DNA from: Actinomycetes bacterium
GTDB lineage: Bacteria; Actinomycetota; Actinomycetes; Actinomycetales; Microbacteriaceae
Direction of reading: 5' to 3'
DNA length: 26,487 nucleotides
NCBI GenBank assembly: GCA_023436775.1
Contig: JAEZHW010000003.1
Coordinates: 1-26,487 of the forward strand
Position numbers and translations under genes: made by a program. The notes below the pieces were generated by a model. It worked only from the letters and a program-made list of their open reading frames with translations, was not told the DNA's origin and ran no database searches. Positions 14,847 to 22,471 of this stretch are shown here, in pieces (the stretch's first letter is position 1; each line of letters starts with the position of its first letter).

Positions 14847-15943
14847 GCATCGCCTCCGATATGGCGTCGAGGAAGCCGCACTCCGATGCGGCACACCAGT
14901 TCCTCACCGATGGTACCCGCCGCATCTGCCCATTCGTTGACCGTGGGTTCGCCGTGGATACCAGCACCAAAGACCCAGACCTCGTCGCCAGCGGCCACAC
15001 GAGCGCCCGCGGGCAGGTCGACTTGGAACTCAGCAGCGGCCATGCTGCCGGGGCGCACCGGATAGCGCTGCCCCGCGATGCCCACCGCTGCACCGTCGAG
15101 GCGACCAGCGGGCAAGCCGTCGAGCCAGCCCAGTGGCACCGTCGCGACGCCATCGCGCACCTCGGTCACCCTGGAACGCAGGCTCAGCGCCGGCACCAGC
15201 CCCATGTCGCGCGCCGTCAGCCCGTCCGGCACCGGGATGCCATAGGCGTGTGCACCGACGCGGACCAGGTCGAGGCGGAAGTCGGGCCGCAGCCAGCTCG
15301 CCGAACTCGCGGCCAAGTGCCGCAACTCGAACCGTGCCCCCGCTTCCTCGGCGGCGCGCACCGCGTCGAGGTAGCGCTTGCGGGCCAGAGCGTCCTCGTC
15401 CTCGGAGGCTTCAGCCAGGTGCGACCACGCCGCCACCAACGCGAGGTCACCTTCGTCCTGTCCTGCCACCGCGGCGGCGACCAGTTCGGGCCATTCCGCC
15501 GCAGTGGCGCCATCGCGGGCGAGGCCGCTGTCGAATTTCAGGTGCACGCGAGCGAGACGTCCCACCGCACTCGCCGCGGCGCGGATGCGCGCAATCTGCT
15601 CGACGGTGGAAACGCCCAGTTCGATGCCGCCCGCAACAGCGTGCTCCAGATCATCATCCGGATCGAGCAACCAGGCAAACAGCCGAGGCTGCTGCGTGGC
15701 CGGCACCTCGTCGCTGAACCAAAGAGAGCGCAGCAGCAGGCCGTTCGGCACCGTGAGCACCCCGAGCCATGGCACGGCCGCGGCCAGGCCAGTGGCAGCG
15801 ACCTCGCGCAGGCCATGACCATAGGCGTCGGCCTTGACGACCAGCATGAGTTCTGCCGGGGCCACGTGGTCGCGGAGCACGGCGAGGTTGTGCCGGATCG
15901 CGGCGTGATCAACGATCAGCTCACTCAGCTGCGGCTCAGTCAT
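14843..15943 (-). CDS. Alanine racemase barrel subunit lacking the catalytic tyrosine (alr1)
   Basis: Alanine racemase family protein of 366 residues, interconverting L- and D-alanine for peptidoglycan if active. The barrel is complete: PLP lysine K37 in VVKADAYGHG, Y41, K136 and R143 (HLKFDSGLARDG), H175 (WSHLAEA), S213 in HLAASSA and PLP-binding R228 (DLVRVGAHAYG). The C-terminal domain is degraded. The segment that holds the second catalytic base, normally GVSYGxxY, is missing: VTEVRDG (259-265) runs straight into VATVPLGWLDGLP. The GRxCMDQ site has become RPGSMAAAE. It keeps the terminal VRLPR (355-359). The start is ATG at 15943, overlapping the alr2 TGA; GTG at 15949 is possible. By itself it should be a poor racemase; the upstream alr2 supplies just what it lacks. 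Confidence 0.9.
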   Translation of the reverse strand: MTEPQLSELIVDHAAIRHNLAVLRDHVAPAELMLVVKADAYGHGLREVAATGLAAAVPWLGVLTVPNGLLLRSLWFSDEVPATQQPRLFAWLLDPDDDLEHAVAGGIELGVSTVEQIARIRAAASAVGRLARVHLKFDSGLARDGATAAEWPELVAAAVAGQDEGDLALVAAWSHLAEASEDEDALARKRYLDAVRAAEEAGARFELRHLAASSASWLRPDFRLDLVRVGAHAYGIPVPDGLTARDMGLVPALSLRSRVTEVRDGVATVPLGWLDGLPAGRLDGAAVGIAGQRYPVRPGSMAAAEFQVDLPAGARVAAGDEVWVFGAGIHGEPTVNEWADAAGTIGEELVCRIGVRLPRRHIGGDA

Positions 15944-16635
15944 CGCCACTCCCGCTGCAGGGTTGGGCTGAGCGCGGTCACCACGGCGGCAGGCTGGGTA
16001 CCCAGGCCGGTGGCCCAGTCCGCGACCGTCGGCGCACCCGCCTCGACCGGCCCGAACAAGGTGCCCCAGTCCCCCAACGACACCTCGTCGGCGAGGGCCA
16101 GGCCAAGGTCGACGACCAGCACATTCATTGCCACACGGCCCACGATCGGTCGTCGCTGCCCCGCAATGAGCACCTCGCAGTGACCACCGGCCGCGCGGTC
16201 AATACCGTCGGCATAGCCGATGCAGAGCAGCGCCAAGGCGGTATCCGCGGGCGTCACGTAGCGGTGACCATAGGACACGCCCGTCCCGGCGGGCACCCGC
16301 TTGAGTCGGAGTACCCGAGCCTGCAGCGAGACCGCGTCGCTGAGGAAGACGGGCATGGTGGCGACTGCGGCAGCAACGGACGCCTCGTCGGCAGTCAGCG
16401 CCAGCGGCACACCGTGCGTGGTCAAGTCCGCGGCCACGGCTGCCACCCGATCCGGTCGCGACACCACCGCGCTGCGAGCGCCGAGTTCGGCCAGCAGGCT
16501 CGCCACGTCCACCGCGCCAAGACCCCACGCATCAGCATCGAGGTCCAGCAGCGGCGTGCTTCGGTCAGCCTGCAACCGCTGCCAATGCTGCAGCAGCACC
16601 TCACGGTGCACGATGCGTCGCGCCAACGCGGCCAT
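15940..16635 (-). CDS. Alanine racemase C-terminal-domain subunit lacking the PLP lysine (alr2)
   Basis: Short alanine racemase homologue, 231 residues against about 370 for the family. Its C-terminal domain is well kept: GVSYGHRY with the catalytic tyrosine Y122, IGYADG at 139-144, IVGRVAMN with M170, and PTVADWATGLGT. The N-terminal barrel is reduced to about 100 residues. A relic of the PLP site can be read as LLDLDADAWGLGAVDVA, where the lysine of VVKADAYGHGAVEVA is D33, and the rest of the barrel is gone. The family's terminal RVPR is replaced by SPTLQREWR. The ATG at 16635 was chosen because it follows the acpS stop by two bases; codons further up in the frame lie within acpS. It cannot bind PLP in the usual way and probably pairs with alr1. 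Confidence 0.88.
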   Translation of the reverse strand: MAALARRIVHREVLLQHWQRLQADRSTPLLDLDADAWGLGAVDVASLLAELGARSAVVSRPDRVAAVAADLTTHGVPLALTADEASVAAAVATMPVFLSDAVSLQARVLRLKRVPAGTGVSYGHRYVTPADTALALLCIGYADGIDRAAGGHCEVLIAGQRRPIVGRVAMNVLVVDLGLALADEVSLGDWGTLFGPVEAGAPTVADWATGLGTQPAAVVTALSPTLQREWR

Positions 16636-16637
16636 GG

Positions 16638-16994
16638 CTACCCCGCCGCTTCCAAGACCACCATGGCCACGGCCAGTCCCGCGTCGTGGCTCAGACTCAG
16701 CAGGCTCCGGGTGACACCGCGGTCGGCCGCGACCTCGGCGGTTGCCCCGTGGAACTGCAGTTGCGGCTGCGTGCCAGAGCCGCCAACCACCTCGATCTGC
16801 TGCCACGAGAAGCCGGGCACGTCACCGAGCGCCTTCAGCGCCGCCTCCTTGGCCGCGAAGCGCGCCGCCAAGGACAGCGGTGCCAGATGCCGTTCACCGG
16901 GCAGGAAGAGTCGCTCTCGCAGCGCAGGGGTCCGTTCCAGCGCGCGCAGGAACCGGTCCTCCGCAACGACGTCGACCCCGATCCCGGCGATCAT
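16638..16994 (-). CDS. acpS: Holo-[acyl-carrier-protein] synthase
   Basis: Transfers 4'-phosphopantetheine from coenzyme A to acyl carrier protein; trimeric cytosolic enzyme. The 118-residue length fits. The Mg ligands are D8 in GIGVDVV and E50 in RFAAKEA, and LSLSHDAGLAVAMV forms the last conserved strand. The ATG at 16994 lies nine bases after the glmS stop. The stop codon of glmS is part of TAGGGT, six bases before this ATG, so an extra leaderless start is conceivable, though GGGTGG could also act as a weak ribosome site. coaA, a coenzyme A synthesis gene, is close by on the other strand. Confidence 0.96.
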   Translation of the reverse strand: MIAGIGVDVVAEDRFLRALERTPALRERLFLPGERHLAPLSLAARFAAKEAALKALGDVPGFSWQQIEVVGGSGTQPQLQFHGATAEVAADRGVTRSLLSLSHDAGLAVAMVVLEAAG

Positions 16995-17003
16995 GACGCC
17001 ACC

Positions 17004-18854
17004 CTATTCGACGGTGACGGACTTGGCCAGGTTACGCGGCTGGTCGACGTCCAGACCCTTGGCGCCAGCAAGTTCCATCGCGAAGAAGTGCAACGGCACC
17101 ACCGCCAGCACCGCCTCGAATGGCGCGGCTGCCAGCGGAATGCGGACGATCTCGTCGGCGAAGGGCAGTACGGCCACATCGCCCTCTTCCGCGATCGCGA
17201 TCACGCGAGCACCGCGAGCCTTGATCTCCTGAATGTTCGAGATCACTTTGGCGTGCAGCGAATCGGCCGGACGTGGGCTCGGCACCAGCACGAACACCGC
17301 CTGGCCTGGCTCAATGAGCGCGATCGGGCCGTGCTTCAGTTCACCGGCGGCGAAGCCTTCGGCGTGAATGTAGGCCAGTTCCTTCAGCTTCAATGCGCCT
17401 TCAAGTGCCACCGGGTAGCCAGCGTTGCGCCCCAGGAACAGCACCGAGGAGGTGTCCGCCATCCAACGCGCCAACTGCCGGACCGGTTCGCTGCCCTCAA
17501 TCACGCGCTCAATTTTCTGCGGCAGGCTGGAGAGCTCCTCGGCCTGCTCGGCGATCTGCGCATCGCTGAGCGTGCCACGCAGTTTCGCCAGGTGCAGACC
17601 CAGCAGATACAGGGCAGTGACCTGGGCGACAAAGGCCTTCGTCGAGGCAACCGCGACTTCGGGGCCCGCGTGCGTGTACAGCGCCGCATCCGACTCGCGC
17701 GGGATCGTGGCGCCCTGCGTGTTGCAGATCGAGATGGTGCGTGCGCCGCGCTCGCGGACGTACTTGACGGCCATCAGGGTGTCCATCGTCTCGCCGGACT
17801 GGCTTACCGATACCACGAGCGTGTTCGGACCGAGCACGGGGTCGCGGTAGCGGAACTCGTGCGAGAGTTCGACGTCCACCGGGATGCGCGCCCACTTCTC
17901 AATGGCATACTTTCCGACCAAGCCCGCGTATGACGCAGTGCCACAGGCCAGAATCACGATGCGATCGATGGTGCGCAGGAACTCGTCATCCACCCGCGCC
18001 AACTCCGGCAGCGAGATGGTGCCGTCCACGAGGCGGCCGCGCAGGGTGTTCGCCACCGCGTCCGGCTCCTCGTGAATTTCCTTGGCCATGAACGAGGACC
18101 AACCGCCCTTTTCGGCCGCACTCGCATCCCAGGCGACCTCGTATTCTTCGGCCTCGACCGGGTTGCCGTCGAAGTCGCTCACTCGCACGGTGTCGGCGGT
18201 AATGGAGACCATCTGGTCCTGACCGATCGCCATGGCACGGCGGGTGTGCTCGACAAAGGCCGCGACATCGGAACCGAGGAACTGCTCACCGTCACCGAGG
18301 CCGATCACCAGCGGCGAGTTGCGGCGAGCACCCACAACCAGGCCGGGCTGGTCCTGGTGCACGGCCAGCAGCGTGAAGGCACCGTGCAGACGGCGCACCA
18401 CCGCGCGGAAGGCCGCCTCGAGGTCACCGAGCTGCTGATACTCGTGGCCCAGCAGCACCGCCGCCACCTCGGTGTCGGTTTCGCTCTGGAAGGTGTAGCC
18501 AAGGTCGAGCAGTTCCTGCTTCAACGCGGCGAAGTTCTCGATGATGCCGTTGTGAATCACCGCAAGCTTGCCACCGTCGGCAAGGTGCGGGTGTGCGTTC
18601 ACATCGGTCGGGCCACCGTGGGTTGCCCAGCGGGTGTGGGCGATGCCGGTGTTGCCGCCCGGCAGCGGATGCTCGGTGAGGTCCGTGGCGAGTACCTGCA
18701 GCTTACCGGCGCGCTTGCGCACGTCCAGGTGACCTTCGTCGTCAATAACGGCCACGCCAGCCGAGTCATAGCCTCGGTACTCCAGCCGACGCAAACCGCC
18801 GAGCAGGATGTTGACTGTGTCACGCCCACCCACGTAACCCACGATTCCACACAT
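17004..18854 (-). CDS. glmS: Glutamine-fructose-6-phosphate aminotransferase
   Basis: Makes glucosamine-6-phosphate from fructose-6-phosphate and glutamine, the entry to UDP-GlcNAc and peptidoglycan. The 616-residue protein has the N-terminal nucleophile glutaminase domain: C2 becomes the N terminus after Met removal (MCGIVGYVG), with HTRWATHG and NGIIEN. Two SIS sugar-isomerase domains follow (CGTASYAG, SVSQSGET, SICNT; then LFLGRNAGYPVALEGALKLKE), and the end is LAKSVTVE. The start must be ATG at 18854 because cysteine has to be residue 2. No good ribosome site is present; TAGGAT lies seven bases before the ATG. No glmS ribozyme is possible in such a short leader. First gene of a seven-gene operon; GlmM, the next enzyme of the pathway, is encoded nearby. 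Confidence 0.98.
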   Translation of the reverse strand: MCGIVGYVGGRDTVNILLGGLRRLEYRGYDSAGVAVIDDEGHLDVRKRAGKLQVLATDLTEHPLPGGNTGIAHTRWATHGGPTDVNAHPHLADGGKLAVIHNGIIENFAALKQELLDLGYTFQSETDTEVAAVLLGHEYQQLGDLEAAFRAVVRRLHGAFTLLAVHQDQPGLVVGARRNSPLVIGLGDGEQFLGSDVAAFVEHTRRAMAIGQDQMVSITADTVRVSDFDGNPVEAEEYEVAWDASAAEKGGWSSFMAKEIHEEPDAVANTLRGRLVDGTISLPELARVDDEFLRTIDRIVILACGTASYAGLVGKYAIEKWARIPVDVELSHEFRYRDPVLGPNTLVVSVSQSGETMDTLMAVKYVRERGARTISICNTQGATIPRESDAALYTHAGPEVAVASTKAFVAQVTALYLLGLHLAKLRGTLSDAQIAEQAEELSSLPQKIERVIEGSEPVRQLARWMADTSSVLFLGRNAGYPVALEGALKLKELAYIHAEGFAAGELKHGPIALIEPGQAVFVLVPSPRPADSLHAKVISNIQEIKARGARVIAIAEEGDVAVLPFADEIVRIPLAAAPFEAVLAVVPLHFFAMELAGAKGLDVDQPRNLAKSVTVE

Positions 18855-18861
18855 GGGTTCG

Positions 18862-18867
18862 ATCCTA
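18862..18867 (-). promoter_or_regulatory. Leaderless -10 box for glmS operon
   Basis: TAGGAT on the minus strand, seven bases before the glmS ATG, with no Shine-Dalgarno. It mirrors the arrangement of the divergent coaA gene 67 bases away. Confidence 0.5.
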
Positions 18868-18920
18868 GTCCAAGCAAGATAACGGGACGGTGAAGGTCTG
18901 CCGAGGGTGCCCCCGGAGCA

Positions 18921-18926
18921 TAAGAT
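18921..18926 (+). promoter_or_regulatory. Leaderless -10 box for coaA
   Basis: TAAGAT followed by seven bases and the coaA ATG at 18934. Transcription would start at or next to the A of the ATG. Only GGG precedes the start, so no real ribosome site is present. Confidence 0.55.
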
Positions 18927-18933
18927 ACAAGGG

Positions 18934-19887
18934 ATGTCAGCGGCGGCGAACCCCTTTGGGCTTGGAACTGAGAGCCCATACATTGAGGTGCGCCGTCGGG
19001 AATGGGCTGAACTCGCCCCGTCCACTGCGTTGCCGCTGCGTGAGTCCGAACTGCACGCCCTCCGTGGCCTCGGTGATCAACTAGACCTGCATGAGGTGGC
19101 GGAGGTCTACCACCCGCTGAGTCGGCTGCTGAATCTGTACGCGGGTGCGGCTCGCCGCCTGCATCGCGAAACCAGCGACTTCCTCGGTGAGCGCGCCAGC
19201 CGCACACCCTTCATCATCGCGGTCGCAGGCTCCGTCGCGGTCGGCAAGTCCACCATTGCGCGTCTGCTGCGTGAACTGCTCTCGCGTTGGGAGGACACGC
19301 CCCGGGTAGAACTGGTGACCACCGACGGATTCCTCTACCCGAACGCAGAACTCGAAGCGCGCGGCATCATGCATCGCAAGGGGTTCCCGGAATCCTACGA
19401 CCAGCGTGCGCTGGTGGAATTCGTGGCCGCGATCAAGGCCGGCGCCGCCGAGGTGCGTGCCCCCTTCTACTCCCACCTGGCCTACGACATCGTGCCGAGT
19501 TCCAGCGTGATCGTGCGGCGACCCGACATCCTCATCCTCGAGGGCTTGAACGTGCTGCAGCCGCCGCGCCCCGGCACGGAACTGGCCCTGAGCGACCTGT
19601 TCGACTTCTCGATTTATGTGGACGCCGAAGAAGCGCATGTTGCGCAGTGGTACGAGTCGCGCTTCCTGAAACTGCAGCGCGGCGCCTTCACGAATCCGAA
19701 CTCGTACTTCCACCGCTACGCCTCATTGACCGAGGACGAGGCTCTCGCTCGCGCCCGCGAACTCTGGAGCACCATTAACGCGCCGAACCTGCGCGAAAAC
19801 ATCGAGCCGACGCGCAGCCGGGCCACGCTGGTGCTGCGCAAGGACGCTGACCACACCGTGCAGACGGTGCTGCTGCGCAAGCTGTAA
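18934..19887 (+). CDS. coaA: Type I pantothenate kinase
   Basis: Phosphorylates pantothenate, the first committed step of coenzyme A synthesis. The 317-residue protein has Walker A GSVAVGKST at 99-107, then RLLRELL and TTDGFLYPN, the pantothenate-binding KGFPESYD, SHLAYDIVP and LEGLNVLQ motifs, and ends TVLLRKL as in Micrococcales relatives. The ATG at 18934 is preferred over an upstream in-frame codon at 18907 because TAAGAT sits seven bases before it. It is divergent from glmS and convergent with glmM. Confidence 0.97.
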   Translation: MSAAANPFGLGTESPYIEVRRREWAELAPSTALPLRESELHALRGLGDQLDLHEVAEVYHPLSRLLNLYAGAARRLHRETSDFLGERASRTPFIIAVAGSVAVGKSTIARLLRELLSRWEDTPRVELVTTDGFLYPNAELEARGIMHRKGFPESYDQRALVEFVAAIKAGAAEVRAPFYSHLAYDIVPSSSVIVRRPDILILEGLNVLQPPRPGTELALSDLFDFSIYVDAEEAHVAQWYESRFLKLQRGAFTNPNSYFHRYASLTEDEALARARELWSTINAPNLRENIEPTRSRATLVLRKDADHTVQTVLLRKL

Positions 19888-19902
19888 GCCTGCGCTCGCC
19901 GT

Positions 19903-19920
19903 GGCTTGCCGAGGCAAGCC
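19903..19920. terminator. Bidirectional hairpin between coaA and glmM
   Basis: GGCTTGC-CGAG-GCAAGCC, a perfect 7-bp stem with a tetraloop in the 42-base gap between two convergent genes. It can serve both transcripts. No T-run follows, so ending may be weak or need Rho. Confidence 0.6.
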
Positions 19921-19929
19921 CTCCGGTGA

Positions 19930-21291
19930 CTAGGCGCCGAGGCGCTGCTCGACCACCGAGGCCAGATCTTGCGCGATCGACCGCGCAGCGTCCGCATCCG
20001 CCGCCTCGACCATCACCCGCACCAGTGGCTCGGTGCCAGAAGGTCGCAGCAACACACGGCCCGTCGAGCCCAGTTGCTCCTTGGCGGTCACGACGGCACG
20101 AGCGATTTCGTCGTCATCGGCCAGGCCCGCGCCGTCCTCGACGCGGACGTTGATCAGCACCTGCGGGAAGACCGTCATCACCGAGGCGAGCTCGGCCAAG
20201 GACTTCCCGGTCTCGGCCATTTCGGCCATCAGCAGCAGGCCGGTGAGGATCCCATCGCCGGTGGTAGCGAAGTCGCTCATGATCACGTGACCCGACTGCT
20301 CACCGCCGAGCGCGTAGCCGCCCGCATTCAGCTCTTCGAGCACGTAGCGGTCCCCCACGCGGGTCTCCCGGACAGCAATGCCATTCGCGGCCATTGCATG
20401 CTTCAGACCCAGGTTGCTCATCACCGTGGCGACCAGGGTGTTGTGCCGAAGCAGGCCGCGGCGCTGCATCGAGATCGCCAGGATCGCCATGATCTGGTCA
20501 CCATCGACGACATTGCCTTGGGCGTCAACGGCCAGACAGCGATCCGCATCGCCGTCGTGTGCGACACCGATGTCGGCACCGTGCTCGAGCACCGCGCGCT
20601 GCAACTGCTCCAGGTGCGTCGAACCCACACCGTCGTTGATGTTGAGGCCGTCCGGGTCCGCACCGATGACGGTGACCTTGGCGCCGGCGTCGCGGAACAC
20701 TCGCGGACTTACCCCAGCGGCCGCGCCGTTGGCGCAGTCCAGCACCACGTGCAAGCCATCCAGCTTGTGTGGCAGCGCGCTGAGCAAGTGCAGCGCATAG
20801 CGGTCTTCAGCGTCGGCGAAGCGGCGAATCCGGCCGACGTCGCCGCCGGTCGGAGTCAGGATGCGCTTGCCCATCGTGGATTCGATCAGGTCCTCAACAC
20901 GATCCGGCAGCTTGACACCACCGGCCGCGAAGAACTTGATGCCGTTGTCGGGGGCCGGATTGTGCGAGGCCGACACCATGACCCCAAAGTCAGCTTCAAT
21001 ATCCGCCACCAGGAATGCCGCCGCGGGAGTCGGCAAGACGCCGGCGTCCAGCACGTCCACGCCCGAGCCGGCCAGACCCGCGGCGACCGCGGCGCTAAGG
21101 AACTCGCCCGAGATGCGCGGATCCCGCGCAATCACAGCAAAAGGCCGCCGGCCAGAGGCACGACGTGCCTCGGCCTGGCGGCCAGTGCTGAAGACGACCG
21201 ACGCCGCTTCGGCGAGTTCCAGAGCAAGTCCGGCAGTGAGTGAACCGTTCGCCAGTCCACGCACGCCGTCCGTGCCAAAGAGACGCGCCAT
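19930..21291 (-). CDS. glmM: Phosphoglucosamine mutase
   Basis: Converts glucosamine-6-phosphate to glucosamine-1-phosphate for UDP-GlcNAc. The 453-residue protein has RLFGTDGVRG at the start, the catalytic phosphoserine S109 in SASHNP, the Mg-binding DGDADR at 246-251, the sugar-binding GEQSGH and the phosphate-binding RPSGTEPLVRVM near the end. The ATG at 21291 follows the rpsI stop by 20 bases. No clear ribosome site precedes it, and the TANNNT leaderless box seen at other genes here is also absent. Its protein sequence looks Microbacteriaceae-like, in contrast to the rpsI-rplM pair upstream. Confidence 0.97.
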   Translation of the reverse strand: MARLFGTDGVRGLANGSLTAGLALELAEAASVVFSTGRQAEARRASGRRPFAVIARDPRISGEFLSAAVAAGLAGSGVDVLDAGVLPTPAAAFLVADIEADFGVMVSASHNPAPDNGIKFFAAGGVKLPDRVEDLIESTMGKRILTPTGGDVGRIRRFADAEDRYALHLLSALPHKLDGLHVVLDCANGAAAGVSPRVFRDAGAKVTVIGADPDGLNINDGVGSTHLEQLQRAVLEHGADIGVAHDGDADRCLAVDAQGNVVDGDQIMAILAISMQRRGLLRHNTLVATVMSNLGLKHAMAANGIAVRETRVGDRYVLEELNAGGYALGGEQSGHVIMSDFATTGDGILTGLLLMAEMAETGKSLAELASVMTVFPQVLINVRVEDGAGLADDDEIARAVVTAKEQLGSTGRVLLRPSGTEPLVRVMVEAADADAARSIAQDLASVVEQRLGA

Positions 21292-21311
21292 CGCGGGTCG
21301 AGCCTGGAAGC

Positions 21312-21824
<513 letters not shown>

Positions 21825-21844
21825 AGTGGTTCCTTCGCCTGCGC

Positions 21845-22288
21845 TCACTGCGCGATCTGCTTGATCTCGAACGGGACCGGCTGCTGCGCGGCGTGCGGGT
21901 GCTCGGGACCGGCGTACACCTTGAGCTTCCTGATCAGCTTCCGACCCAGCCGGTTGTGCGGGAGCATGCCCTTGACGGCGAGCTCGACCGCCCGCTCGGG
22001 CCGCTTGTCCAGCAGCTCGTCGTAGGAGACCTGCTTGAGGCCGCCCGGGAAGCCCGAGTGCCGGTAGGCCTTCTTGTCCTGACGCTTGTTGCCGGTCAGG
22101 GCGACCTTGCCAGCGTTGACGACGATCACGAAGTCACCCGTGTCGACGTGCGGCGCGAAGGTCGGCTTGTGCTTGCCGCGCAGGATAGTGGCGGCGTGGG
22201 TCGCCAAGCGGCCCAGCACGACGTCAGCGGCGTCGATGACGACCCACTGACGCTCGATTTCACCCGGCTTCGGGCTGTACGTACCCAC
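21845..22288 (-). CDS. rplM: 50S ribosomal protein L13
   Basis: Large-subunit assembly protein. From GTG at 22288 it has 147 residues, the standard length, running from TYSPKPGEIERQWVVIDA through LGRLATHAATILRGKHKPTF and VKGMLPHN to the end PFEIKQIAQ. As I recall, this ending and the TYSPKPGEIERQW start are typical of Micromonosporales and Streptomyces, whereas Microbacteriaceae usually end differently. AAGG lies about ten bases before the start; codons further upstream in the frame are leader. A promoter at 22411-22440 gives a leader of roughly 115 bases, long enough for feedback control, though I see no named leader motif. Confidence 0.97.
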   Translation of the reverse strand: MGTYSPKPGEIERQWVVIDAADVVLGRLATHAATILRGKHKPTFAPHVDTGDFVIVVNAGKVALTGNKRQDKKAYRHSGFPGGLKQVSYDELLDKRPERAVELAVKGMLPHNRLGRKLIRKLKVYAGPEHPHAAQQPVPFEIKQIAQ

Positions 22289-22410
22289 AGGTCTACCTTG
22301 TCTCAATCGTCGGTCTTGGTGGCGGCGCCGACGCAATGGAGCACAAGCGGCGCACGAACCTACAGCGTACCCGACTCAGGGCACGCAACGTTCTCGCACA
22401 ACAGGCCGTA

Positions 22411-22440
22411 ACGATACCCGCCCCGGCCCGCCGGGGTCAA
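22411..22440 (-). promoter_or_regulatory. rplM-rpsI promoter
   Basis: On the minus strand TTGACC (22440-22435) and TATCGT (22416-22411) are separated by 18 bases, a good sigma-70-type promoter. The -35 box directly abuts the T-run of the narK terminator. Confidence 0.65.
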
Positions 22441-22460
22441 AACGCCCCCGGCCAGCCGGG
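22437..22460 (-). terminator. Terminator after narK
   Basis: On the minus strand CCCGG-CTGG-CCGGG is followed by GGCGTTTTGA, a short hairpin with a T-run, starting 12 bases after the narK stop. Confidence 0.5.
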
Positions 22461-22471
22461 ACGGGCCCCCG

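Noticed and set aside
16635..16806. Upstream extension of alr2 to a 288-residue protein
   Set aside because: The extra residues lie inside acpS and look like acpS read in another frame; ATG at 16635 fits the operon spacing.
18855..18933. glmS ribozyme or riboswitch upstream of glmS
   Set aside because: The gap to coaA is only 79 bases and the transcript appears leaderless, leaving no room for one.
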